Below are positions 51,595 to 59,884 of a DNA stretch of 64,000 nucleotides, piece after piece; the first letter of the stretch is position 1, and every line of letters begins with the position of its first letter. The notes under the pieces were generated by a model, which saw nothing but the letters and a program-made list of their open reading frames with translations, was not told the origin of the DNA and ran no database searches. This DNA is from Methylopila henanensis (GTDB taxonomy: Bacteria; Pseudomonadota; Alphaproteobacteria; Rhizobiales; Methylopilaceae): positions 1 through 64,000 of the forward strand of contig NZ_JBHUER010000011.1 in assembly GCF_042681025.1 (NCBI RefSeq). Direction: 5' to 3'. A program made the translations under genes and the position numbers.

Positions 51595-52773
51595 ATGCGC
51601 AGCGATACCAGCGTCTTCAGCCTGCCCCGGTGGCCCGCTACGCGGTGGCTGGCCTATCCCGGCCCGGACGTTCCCGTCGACATCCGGCACGACCTGATCC
51701 GCAGCCTGCACGGCACCCTGCCGATCTTCGCGGGCGGCGTCGTCAACTCGATCATGGTCGCGGCCATCATCGCCTACCGGCTTCCGCACACGCTGTTCCT
51801 GACGTGGCTCGGGGTCGAGGTGGCGCTCTGCCTGGTGCGGCTCGCGGTGCTGCTGGCCTCGTTCCGCCGCGCGGCGGAGGGCCGGGAGACCCCGACCGAC
51901 CTCTATCTCGCGCTCGGCTGCCTGTGGGCGGCGAGCGTGGGCTTCGGCGCCTTCATCACGCTGCTGAGCGGCGACTGGGTGGCCTCCACGATCGCCTGCA
52001 TGTCGGCGGCGGCGATGGTCGGCGGCATCTGCTTCCGGAATTTCGGCGCGCCGCGCCTGTCGGCCGTCATGACGATCCTGGCTCTCGGGCCCACCTGCCT
52101 CGCGGCGCCGTTTTCGGGCGAGCCGGTGATGTTCGTCACCTTCATCCAGATCCCGTTCTACCTCATCAGCATGCGCATGGCCGGCTACAAGCTGAACGCT
52201 CTGCTGGTCGCCACGATGCGGGCGGAGCGGGAGCACGCCCATCAGGCGCGCCACGACGTTCTGACCGGCCTGTCCAACCGGTTCGGCCTGATGCGGGCGA
52301 TCGACAACAGCGGCGGCCGGTCGGAGGACGGGCTGGCGCTGCTCTATCTCGATCTCGACGGCTTCAAGAGCGTCAATGACACCCATGGCCACGCCAAGGG
52401 CGACCGCCTGCTGACCATCGCCGCCGAGCGGCTCAAGCGGCTGCTCCGCTCCGGCGACGTGGCGGCGCGCATCGGCGGCGACGAGTTCGTGGTGATCGCC
52501 CGCGACGTGGAGGCGCCCAAGGCCTCGCTGCTGGGCGAGCGGCTGATCCGCGAGATCGGAGCGCCCTACGACCTCGGCGACGGGGTGAGCGTGCGGATCG
52601 GCGTCAGCGTGGGCGTCGCGCTGGTGCCGGAGAACGGCGACAGTGTGCCGATGCTGCTCGACGCCGCGGACGCCGCGCTCTACCAGGCCAAGATGGCCGG
52701 CAAGGGCCGCTGCGTCATCGCCGCCTCGCGACGCGAGAGCGCGCCGGCTGCGGGCGTCCTCTCCCCGGCCTGA
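51595..52773 (+). CDS. Membrane-anchored diguanylate cyclase (GGDEF)
   Basis: A 392-aa protein. About five membrane helices (residues about 50-180) form an N-terminal sensor of unknown ligand, followed by a short helical linker (RAEREHAHQARHDVLTGLSNRFGL) and a GGDEF domain. The active motif RIGGDEFVVIA is intact, and an RxxD inhibitory site (RSGD) lies five residues before it, so it should make c-di-GMP with product feedback. ATG 51595 is chosen; an upstream start at 51499 is possible. Confidence 0.88.
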   Translation: MRSDTSVFSLPRWPATRWLAYPGPDVPVDIRHDLIRSLHGTLPIFAGGVVNSIMVAAIIAYRLPHTLFLTWLGVEVALCLVRLAVLLASFRRAAEGRETPTDLYLALGCLWAASVGFGAFITLLSGDWVASTIACMSAAAMVGGICFRNFGAPRLSAVMTILALGPTCLAAPFSGEPVMFVTFIQIPFYLISMRMAGYKLNALLVATMRAEREHAHQARHDVLTGLSNRFGLMRAIDNSGGRSEDGLALLYLDLDGFKSVNDTHGHAKGDRLLTIAAERLKRLLRSGDVAARIGGDEFVVIARDVEAPKASLLGERLIREIGAPYDLGDGVSVRIGVSVGVALVPENGDSVPMLLDAADAALYQAKMAGKGRCVIAASRRESAPAAGVLSPA

Positions 52774-52775
52774 GG

Positions 52776-53108
52776 TCAGGTCGCGAGGCACGAGGTCGGC
52801 CGCGAGCCCCGCGCGGTCCAGACGGCGACGTCGCCGGAGCCGCGAAGCTCGAAATCCCCCGACGCGTACCAGAGGCCTGAGGCGGCCGCCCGCCTGGCGA
52901 GAGTCGCGGTGGAGCCGTCGACCATGGTGACGGCGGCCGCGTCCGGAAGGAACCGGATCGACAGGAAGCCGCCATCGTCGCAGGCGTAGCGCGCGGTGCT
53001 TGTGGCCGCCGCCGCGGCCTGCGGGGGCGCCGGCCGCGGGTCTCCGGCGCAGCCGGTCAGAGCCAGCGCCACGAGCGGCGCGAGGAAAAGCGCGTTGCGC
53101 GCGTGCAT
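52776..53108 (-). CDS. MliC-like lysozyme-inhibitor family lipoprotein
   Basis: A 110-aa lipoprotein. Signal and lipobox (MHARNALFLAPLVALALTGC) are followed by a small beta-barrel with the MliC pattern: RYACDDGGFLSIRFLPDAAAVTMVDG, a LARRAAASGLWYASGDFELRG stretch and a final Cys that would form the disulfide with the first (VWTARGSRPTSC). Family members inhibit C-type lysozyme in the periplasm. It is convergent with the GGDEF gene, 2 bases apart. Confidence 0.78.
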   Translation of the reverse strand: MHARNALFLAPLVALALTGCAGDPRPAPPQAAAAATSTARYACDDGGFLSIRFLPDAAAVTMVDGSTATLARRAAASGLWYASGDFELRGSGDVAVWTARGSRPTSCLAT

Positions 53109-53234
53109 GTTGTCTTCGCGCCTTTCGCCGGATGCGGCTGCGCGCCGCGGTCACGAATCGGAGCCGACGCTACCGCGCGCCGGGCCTGAGGCCTATCTCC
53201 GGCTCAAGCCCGCCACGTTCCAGCCCTCCGTTCC

Positions 53235-53987
53235 ATGATCCTGCGCGTTCTCGGCATCGCCTCGCTCGCCTTCGTCGTGCTGTTCCTCGCCCCGATCGCG
53301 GTGTCGGCGGCGCTCTACGCGCTCGGCGACCGCCATCGCGACTGGAGCACGGCCGACCGCTCCAGCGCCGGTCTGCTCCGGCCGGCGGCGGAGCAACCCG
53401 AGGCCGTCGTGCGGGTGTTCGCCGCCCGCACCGTGCGCTGGCGCGGGATCTTCGCCACCCATTGCTGGATCGTCGTGAAGCCGAAAGGCGCGGACGCCTA
53501 TGAACGCTACGACTACACCGCCTGGGGCGAGCCGATCCGGGTGAACGGCTTCGTCGCCGACGGCCGCTGGTTCGGGCGCGTCCCCGAGACGGTGTTCGCC
53601 GCCGACGGCGCGCTGGCCGAGGCGGCGATTCCCAAGATCCGGAAGGCGATCGCCGGCTACGCGCACAGCGCCTATGGCGACTACCGCGCCTGGCCGGGGC
53701 CGAACTCCAACACCTTCGTCGCCGCCGTGATGGCGGCCGCGCCGGAGCTCGAGGCCAAGCTGCCGACGACGGCGGTCGGCAAGGATTATCCGCATGACGG
53801 CCGCTGGATCGCGCTGACGCCGTCGAAGACCGGCCTGCGGCTGACGCTCGGCGGCTACGCCGGGGTGACGATCGGCTGGTACGAGGGTTTCGAGCTCAAC
53901 ATTCTCGGCGCGGTCGCGGGCGTCGAGCTGCGACGTCCGGCGATCAACCTGCCGGGCGTCGGCCGCTTCGGCGCGCCGCTCGACTGA
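53235..53987 (+). CDS. DUF3750 family membrane-anchored protein
   Basis: A 250-aa protein with one N-terminal membrane helix (ILRVLGIASLAFVVLFLAPIAVSAALYAL) and a soluble domain of about 200 residues. Conserved-looking blocks include VRVFAARTVRWRGIFATHCWIVVKPKG, YAHSAYGDYRAWPGPNSNTFVA and GRWIALTPSKTGLRLTLGGYAGVTIG. I assign DUF3750 from memory of these blocks. A His-Cys pair (THCW) and NSNTF resemble a NlpC/LRAT-like papain fold, so a hydrolase activity is possible but unproven. Confidence 0.65.
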   Translation: MILRVLGIASLAFVVLFLAPIAVSAALYALGDRHRDWSTADRSSAGLLRPAAEQPEAVVRVFAARTVRWRGIFATHCWIVVKPKGADAYERYDYTAWGEPIRVNGFVADGRWFGRVPETVFAADGALAEAAIPKIRKAIAGYAHSAYGDYRAWPGPNSNTFVAAVMAAAPELEAKLPTTAVGKDYPHDGRWIALTPSKTGLRLTLGGYAGVTIGWYEGFELNILGAVAGVELRRPAINLPGVGRFGAPLD

Positions 53988-54005
53988 GCGGCCGGGGAGC
54001 TGAGC

Positions 54006-54611
54006 TCAGTTGCCGCCGCCGAACAGGAAGGGCGGCGCGGCCGGGCCTGACGCGCCGGCGGGCGCTCCGCCGGCCACGACCGGCCGCGGATCGTTCGGAT
54101 CCGCCATCGCCATGGCCCAGAATACCTCGTAGCGGGAGTGCGGCGCGCGGGCGGCGGCGATGCCGACGCGCGTCATCTTCGGCGCCAGCATGTTCCTGAG
54201 GTGGGACGGGGAATGGCGCCAGCCCGCGAAGGCGTCGGCGAGCGTGTCGTGGCCGGCGCCCACGTTCTCGACCATGCCGCCGTTGCGGTAGCCCGAGCGC
54301 GCGATCCGCTGCTTCAGCGTGCCGGCGACCGAATGGCTGAGCTTGTCCGCCCGCGCCATGGCCTGCGCCTGCTCGTCGGCGAAGCGGTTTAGCGCGGGGT
54401 CGAGCGTGACCGGCGGCAGCCCGTTGGCGCGGCGGAGGTCGGAGATCATGTCGGCCGCCGCCCGGCGGTCGAGGACCGCGCCGGGCTTCGACATGCTCTG
54501 GTAGACGCTCGGCGTCGAGGACGGGGGCGGCGCGACCGGACCGCTGGAGCAGCCGGCGAGGGCGCCCAGAAGGACGGCGAGCGCCGTGGCGCGCGAGGCG
54601 GTGGGGGCCAT
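54006..54611 (-). CDS. CAP-domain (SCP-like) lipoprotein
   Basis: A 201-aa protein. A lipobox (LLGALAGC) and a Pro/Ser linker precede a CAP domain (about 50-175): LRRANGLPPVTLDPALNRFADEQAQAMARADKLSHSV, then MVENVGAGHDTLADAFAGWRHSPSHLRNMLAPKMTRVGIAAA and EVFWAMAMADP. The His/Glu cavity residues (LSHS, ENVG, SPSH) are kept. The function of bacterial CAP proteins is poorly known. Confidence 0.85.
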   Translation of the reverse strand: MAPTASRATALAVLLGALAGCSSGPVAPPPSSTPSVYQSMSKPGAVLDRRAAADMISDLRRANGLPPVTLDPALNRFADEQAQAMARADKLSHSVAGTLKQRIARSGYRNGGMVENVGAGHDTLADAFAGWRHSPSHLRNMLAPKMTRVGIAAARAPHSRYEVFWAMAMADPNDPRPVVAGGAPAGASGPAAPPFLFGGGN

Positions 54612-54661
54612 GGGGCGTTCCTTGGCGGCGGATGGGGCGGGCAGGTTCAGCCCCGCCGCGG

Positions 54662-57202
54662 TTAAGACTTCGTTGCCTGCGGCTCGGCCGGCGGCTCGTC
54701 GCTGAGCGGCGCGCGGGAGGCGTCGTGGGGCGGCGCCGGTTCGAGGCCGGGCACGGGACGGGACAGCCGCGCCAGCACCTCGCCGACGCGGTCGACCGCC
54801 TCCGGCAGGCTCGGCGCGGCGGCGCCGCCGATCGCGACGCCGGCGGCCTTGAACGCCTTCACCAGCGCGAAGTTGAGGTCGCTCTTCACGCTCGAGGCCT
54901 GGCGCGGGCTCGCCACGCTCGCGAACAGCGCGAACGTGTTGTCGGCCTTGCCGAGGCTGTTGAAGAACACCTGCGGCTCGGGGAAGGCGAGCACCGAGGA
55001 ATGCGCCTTCGCGGTCGCGAGCAGCAGCTTCTTCACCTCCGCCGGATCGACGTCGGCCGCGATCGTCAGCTCGATCTGCACCCGGCCGACCGGGTTGCCG
55101 TGCGTGACGTTCTTGACGCTCTTGGTGATGAAGTCGGAGTTCGGCACGATCAGCGTCGAGCGGTCGAACAGCTCGATCTCGGTCGAGCGCACCGAGATGC
55201 GCCGGACGTTGCCCTGGTCGGAGCCGATGACGATCCAGTCGCCGGCCTTGATCGGACGCTCGGCCAGCAGGATGACGCCCGAGACGAAGTTCGAGATCAC
55301 CGCCTGCAGGCCGAAGCCGATGCCGACCGACAGCGCGCCGGCGACGATCGCGAGGCGGTCGAGGCTGAAGCCGAGATAGGACACCGCGATCACGATCACG
55401 GTGATGCCGCCGATATAGCCGACGCCGGTGTTGATCGAGGCCTTCAGGCCGGTGTCCATCCGCGTCTTAGGCAGCAGGTCGCGGTCGAGCCAGCGCTGCA
55501 CGATCTTGGTGAGCGCGAAGCCGAGGACGACGAGCAGCACGGCTCCGAGGACGCCTGCGATCGAGATGTTGATGTCGCCGACGCGGACGCCGTTGACGGC
55601 GAAGCGGAGCCACGAGAACACGTCGGTGGATTCGAGGCCCCATGGCGCGAGCAGGATGATCGCCGCGACGCCGATCAGCGCCACGCGGGCGACGCCCGAC
55701 AGCACCACGCCGATCTGCTCCAGCGATTCCGCCCGCACGCCGGTCGCGCCGCTGATCGCCTTGCCGAGGGGGGTGTCCGCCGACAGGCCGGTCGACAGCA
55801 GGTCGTCGACGAACACCAGCAGCAGGAACAGCAGCGACAGCACCACCGCGATCCAGATCACCTGGTTCGCGAGGAACTGGGCGAAGGCGATGTAGCCGGT
55901 GGCGGCCGACAGCAGCACGGTCGCGACCGCGACCCAGGCGAGCAGGCGCAGCAGCAGCGCGAACGGGCCGCCGAAGCGGTCGGCGCTCTGGCCCTGGCTT
56001 GCGGCTTCCGCGTCCTCGAGCCGCTCCGCCGCGCGCACCCGCCGGAGCGCGAGCGCGAAGGTGCCGGCGTTCGCCACGGCGAACACGCCGCTGACGACGA
56101 TCGAGGCCGACAGGCTCGCCACGATCATATCGTTGAAGCGGTCGAACAGCCGGCCGACGACGAACACCAGCGCGCACCACATCGGCTGGTTCTTGATCTC
56201 GGCGATCGCGTTCTCGGACAGCTCGATCAGGCGCCACGAGGGGCGGCCGGGCGTCAGGAAGGCGCGCATCAGCCCGTGGGTCAGGCCAAGGAAGCCGGCC
56301 GCCCAGACGGCCGCGACCGCGAGCGGCGCGACGCGCTCGGGCAGCCACCCGGCGATCCGAAGGCCCCAGTAGAGCGAGAGCATGGCGAGGGCGGGCGCGA
56401 GCGTGGAGGCGATCACCACCAGCATGGCGGTCGACGACCGGCGCAGCCGCGTCTTCGGCATCTGCTCGACCACGAGCCGCTGCCCGAGGTCGGCGAGCCA
56501 GCGCCGGCCGGGGAGCAGCAGGATGAGCGCGGCCAGGATCGACCCCAGCGCGGCGAGGATCGACGAAGGCGAGAGGTTGCGCCCGATCACCGCGCTCCAG
56601 TCAGAGGCCAGGAGCTGCACGCTGCGCGCCTCGCGCGGGATGGTCGTCACCGTCTCGATCCAGAGCGTGGGGTCGAGCAGCGAGCGGCTGCGCTCGAACA
56701 GGCGCTTGGCGAGCAGCTCGCGGCGGCGCTGGGTGATCTGGTCGCCGACCTGGCTGGCCTCGACCTGCAGCAGGCGGCCGCGCTTGATCTGCTCGTCGAC
56801 CTTCTGGCGCGCGGCGGTCTGGGCGTCGCGCTCCTTCGCGACGTCGGGACTCTCGGCGGGCTCGCCGTCCGCAGGTTTCGGCCCGATCTGGGCGAGTCGG
56901 GCGTCGGCGGCCGAAAGCTGCGGTCCGAGCAGCTCCACGGCCTCGCCGACGCCGACCGACAGCGGCTCGATGCGGTTGCGCAGCGCGCTGAGCTCCTGGT
57001 CGCTCAGGTCTTCCCGCTTCAGCGTCGCCTCGATCTGGTCGAGCTCGGCGCGGGCGGAGTCGATGGTGGCGATCGGCTGGGGCGCCGCGGCCGGGGTCTG
57101 CGCCCCGACGGGCCCGGCGATCAGGGCCGCGAACGCCATGGCGAGAACGGCGAGCAGGAGGAGCGGCGCGCGGAAGCCGGTCGTCATTCGAATCAGGTCC
57201 AT
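54662..57202 (-). CDS. DUF3772 / MscS-family mechanosensitive channel
   Basis: An 846-aa inner-membrane protein. A signal peptide, a periplasmic coiled coil with the DUF3772 region (about 25-240), about ten membrane helices and a C-terminal MscS domain follow in order. The pore helix area (LSVGIGFGLQAVISNFVSGVILLAERPIKAGDWIV) and the beta domain (GNVRRISVRSTEIELFDRSTLIVPNSDFITKSVKN) are typical. It protects against osmotic downshock. ATG 57202 is used; a second at 57187 is possible. It is divergent from the HWE kinase gene. Confidence 0.9.
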   Translation of the reverse strand: MDLIRMTTGFRAPLLLLAVLAMAFAALIAGPVGAQTPAAAPQPIATIDSARAELDQIEATLKREDLSDQELSALRNRIEPLSVGVGEAVELLGPQLSAADARLAQIGPKPADGEPAESPDVAKERDAQTAARQKVDEQIKRGRLLQVEASQVGDQITQRRRELLAKRLFERSRSLLDPTLWIETVTTIPREARSVQLLASDWSAVIGRNLSPSSILAALGSILAALILLLPGRRWLADLGQRLVVEQMPKTRLRRSSTAMLVVIASTLAPALAMLSLYWGLRIAGWLPERVAPLAVAAVWAAGFLGLTHGLMRAFLTPGRPSWRLIELSENAIAEIKNQPMWCALVFVVGRLFDRFNDMIVASLSASIVVSGVFAVANAGTFALALRRVRAAERLEDAEAASQGQSADRFGGPFALLLRLLAWVAVATVLLSAATGYIAFAQFLANQVIWIAVVLSLLFLLLVFVDDLLSTGLSADTPLGKAISGATGVRAESLEQIGVVLSGVARVALIGVAAIILLAPWGLESTDVFSWLRFAVNGVRVGDINISIAGVLGAVLLVVLGFALTKIVQRWLDRDLLPKTRMDTGLKASINTGVGYIGGITVIVIAVSYLGFSLDRLAIVAGALSVGIGFGLQAVISNFVSGVILLAERPIKAGDWIVIGSDQGNVRRISVRSTEIELFDRSTLIVPNSDFITKSVKNVTHGNPVGRVQIELTIAADVDPAEVKKLLLATAKAHSSVLAFPEPQVFFNSLGKADNTFALFASVASPRQASSVKSDLNFALVKAFKAAGVAIGGAAAPSLPEAVDRVGEVLARLSRPVPGLEPAPPHDASRAPLSDEPPAEPQATKS

Positions 57203-57336
57203 TGCTGCGCGAGGCGATCGGATGGTCGCCCTCAATCGGCGAGGAATGCGGCCAAGGCCGGGCGAAGCGCGCGTCGCGGCCGCTTTTCGCGCCCGGCGGG
57301 CGGACGAGGTGGCATCAGGCCACCGTCGCCCGTCCG

Positions 57337-59424
57337 ATGTCACAAAATAATTCCTGCCCGCGAGGCGGTGACGCCCTGTCGAAGCCGCGCGGAATCCCCA
57401 TAACGGCGGGGCTGCGTGTGGCGCGCCAGAAGGCGGCCAAGTCGCGCGCTGGAACGGGGAAAGCGCTTTCGGTGCTGCGAGGCGACGGAGAAATGGCGAG
57501 GCGGATTCGGGACCACGACTGGTCCGCGACTCCGCTCGGGCCGGTGGAGGGCTGGCCGGCGCCGCTCAAGGCCGCGCTCGGCATCTGCCTGAACTCCAGC
57601 TATCCGACCGCGGTGTACTGGGGTCCCGAGCTACGGCTGCTCTACAACGACGCCTGGCGGCCGGTCGCGGACGACCGCCATCCCCTGGCGCTCGGACGCC
57701 CCGCAGCCGAGGTGTGGCCGGACATCTGGCATGTGGTCGGCGACCAGTTCGCCCATGTGGTCGCGACCGGAAAGGGGTTTTCGACGTTCGATCAGATGCT
57801 GCCGATGCGCCGTGGCGCATCGGTCGTCGAGACCTATTGGGACTACAGCATCACCCCGATCTTCGACGAGCGCGGCGCGATCGCTGGCGTGTTCAATCAG
57901 GGCGTCGAGACCACCGACAGGGTCCAGACGACGCGGGCGCAGAAATTCCTGCTCGGATTCGGAGATCTGCTCCGCGACGGCGCCGGTCCGGACGTCGATC
58001 CGGACGCGGTTCTCGCCTCGGCGCTGGAGGCGATCGGCGGCCATCTCGCCGCCGCGCGGGTCGGTTACGCCGAGGTCGACCACAGCGACTCCACCTGCCT
58101 AGTGCTCGGCGACTGGCGCGGAGCGGGCCTCGAAAGCCTCGCCGGGCGCCGCTATGAGCTCGATCGCTACGGCGAGCAGGCGCGGGGCGAACTGCTTTCG
58201 GGCCGCGTCGTCGCGGTCGCGGACGTGCGGACGGAAGAGCGCCTCGGCGGCGGTCCGGCGGAGGCGTTCGGCGCGATCGGCGTCGTCGCCAATCTGCTCG
58301 TTCCCATCACGCGCGAAGGCCGCACCTTCGCGTTCCTGTTCGTGAACGACGACCGGCCGCGGCGGTGGACGCAGCGCGAGATCGAGACGGCGCAGGAAGC
58401 CGCCGACCGGCTGCAGCTCGCCCTGTCCGAAGCGCGCGCGACGGCGCGGCTGCGGGAAAGCGAGCTTCGCTCCGCCGCGATTTTCGGGCAGGCGGCCGTC
58501 GGCATGGCCGAGGTCTCGCTCGACGGCCGCTTCCTGCGCACGAACGACGCGATGAAGCGCCTGCTCGGCCGCAGCGCGGAGGAGCTGGCCTCCGCGACGG
58601 TCGAGCAGGTCACTCATCCGGACGACCGGGCGGAAAGCACGCGCCGCATGGCCGAGGCCAGCGCGACGGGCCAGTCCTTCGAGTTCGAGAAACGCTATCT
58701 GCGGCCCGACGGCTCGCTGGTCTGGGCCGTGACCAACGTCACGCGCCTCGTCGACGAGCGCGGCCGGCCGAGCAGTTTCCTCGCCGTAGCGGCGGACATA
58801 TCCGAGCGGCGCGAGGCCGAGCGGGTGCGCGCGCTCCTGCTGGCCGAGCTGAACCACCGCGTCAGGAACAACCTCGCGACCGTTCAGGCGATCGCGCGCC
58901 AGACCCGCCGGACCGTGCGCGACCCGGCCGCCTTCGAGCAGGTGTTCGACGCCCGGCTGATGGCGCTGTCGAGCGCGCACGACCTGCTGACGCGCGAGGC
59001 GTGGTCGAGCGCGAGCCTCGACGAGATCGTCCGGCTGGTCCTCGCTCCCTACGCGAGCGAGCGTCCGGACCGGATCGCCATATCGGGCGCCGGCGTCCGG
59101 CTGTCGCCGAACGCGGCGGTGACGATGGCGATGACGCTGCACGAGCTCGCCGCCAACGCGGCGCGGTTCGGCGCCCTTTCGGTCAGCGAGGGCCGCGTCG
59201 ACGCGGCCTGGTCGATCGACCGTGAAAACGAAATCGTGGCCGTCGAATGGCGCGAAACCGGCGGTCCCGCCGTGTCGCCGCCGACTCGGCGTGGTTATGG
59301 TTCCCGCCTGATCGAACGTGGCGTCGCGCAGGAGCTCGGCGGCGAGGCCCGGCTCGACTTCGCGGCCGAAGGCGTGATCTTCACCTTCCGGACGCCGTTC
59401 TCCGAGAAAGTCGCACCGCAATGA
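57337..59424 (+). CDS. HWE-type sensor histidine kinase (PAS-GAF-PAS-HWE)
   Basis: About 695 aa, soluble. An N-terminal PAS-like domain (about 50-190; HDWSATPLGPVEGWPAPLKAALGICLNSSYPTAVYWGPELRLLYND) is followed by GAF (about 205-365), PAS/PAC (about 375-500) and the HWE catalytic core. The phosphoacceptor His is in LLAELNHRVRNNLATVQAIARQ, the N-box in MTLHELAANAARFGALS and the family Trp-Glu in EWRETGGP. Such kinases often feed the general stress response or respond to light or redox. The start is uncertain (57337 or a GTG near 57418). The response regulator gene overlaps its stop. Confidence 0.85.
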   Translation: MSQNNSCPRGGDALSKPRGIPITAGLRVARQKAAKSRAGTGKALSVLRGDGEMARRIRDHDWSATPLGPVEGWPAPLKAALGICLNSSYPTAVYWGPELRLLYNDAWRPVADDRHPLALGRPAAEVWPDIWHVVGDQFAHVVATGKGFSTFDQMLPMRRGASVVETYWDYSITPIFDERGAIAGVFNQGVETTDRVQTTRAQKFLLGFGDLLRDGAGPDVDPDAVLASALEAIGGHLAAARVGYAEVDHSDSTCLVLGDWRGAGLESLAGRRYELDRYGEQARGELLSGRVVAVADVRTEERLGGGPAEAFGAIGVVANLLVPITREGRTFAFLFVNDDRPRRWTQREIETAQEAADRLQLALSEARATARLRESELRSAAIFGQAAVGMAEVSLDGRFLRTNDAMKRLLGRSAEELASATVEQVTHPDDRAESTRRMAEASATGQSFEFEKRYLRPDGSLVWAVTNVTRLVDERGRPSSFLAVAADISERREAERVRALLLAELNHRVRNNLATVQAIARQTRRTVRDPAAFEQVFDARLMALSSAHDLLTREAWSSASLDEIVRLVLAPYASERPDRIAISGAGVRLSPNAAVTMAMTLHELAANAARFGALSVSEGRVDAAWSIDRENEIVAVEWRETGGPAVSPPTRRGYGSRLIERGVAQELGGEARLDFAAEGVIFTFRTPFSEKVAPQ

Positions 59425-59816
59425 CAGACCGCCCGCTTTCAGGACTGCGCATCCTCGTCGTCGAGGACGAGGCGATGATCTCGATGATGATCGAGGACAT
59501 GCTGATCGACCAGGGCGTGACGGTCGTCGGCCCTGCCGGGAGCGTGGCGCAGGCGCTCGCCATGCTCGATGTGGAGGAGGTCGACGGGGCGCTGCTCGAC
59601 GTCAATCTCGGCGGCGAGAAAAGCTTTCCGATCGCCGACGTGCTGACCGAAAAGGGCGTCCGGATCGTGTTCACGACCGGCTACGGCGAGAGCGGAGTCG
59701 GCTCCCGATACCCGACCGCCCGCACGCTCCAGAAGCCGTTCCGCACCGCCGACCTCGAGAGCGCGCTTGCGCATTTCCCGGCCCCGCGCGGGTCCGGAGG
59801 CCCCCCGGAAGAATAA
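59421..59816 (+). CDS. Single-domain response regulator
   Basis: A 131-aa receiver protein without an output domain. RILVVEDEAMISMMIEDML carries the acidic pocket, ALLDVNLGGEKS the phosphoacceptor Asp, and TTGYGESG plus LQKPFRTADLE the Thr and Lys switch residues. It overlaps the HWE kinase by 4 bases and is its likely partner, possibly as a phosphate sink or protein-protein relay. Confidence 0.9.
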   Translation: MTDRPLSGLRILVVEDEAMISMMIEDMLIDQGVTVVGPAGSVAQALAMLDVEEVDGALLDVNLGGEKSFPIADVLTEKGVRIVFTTGYGESGVGSRYPTARTLQKPFRTADLESALAHFPAPRGSGGPPEE

Positions 59817-59884
59817 CCCGAAAGCGATTGCGCGACGTTGGGCCGCGGGTATAGTGCATACACACACTAAGGCGAGCGGACTTG

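Noticed and set aside
54632..57403. 923-codon open frame on the plus strand opposite the MscS gene
   Set aside because: It is an antisense shadow caused by high GC at third positions; it has Arg/Glu/Asp/His-rich low-complexity protein and no domain, while the minus strand encodes a clear channel.
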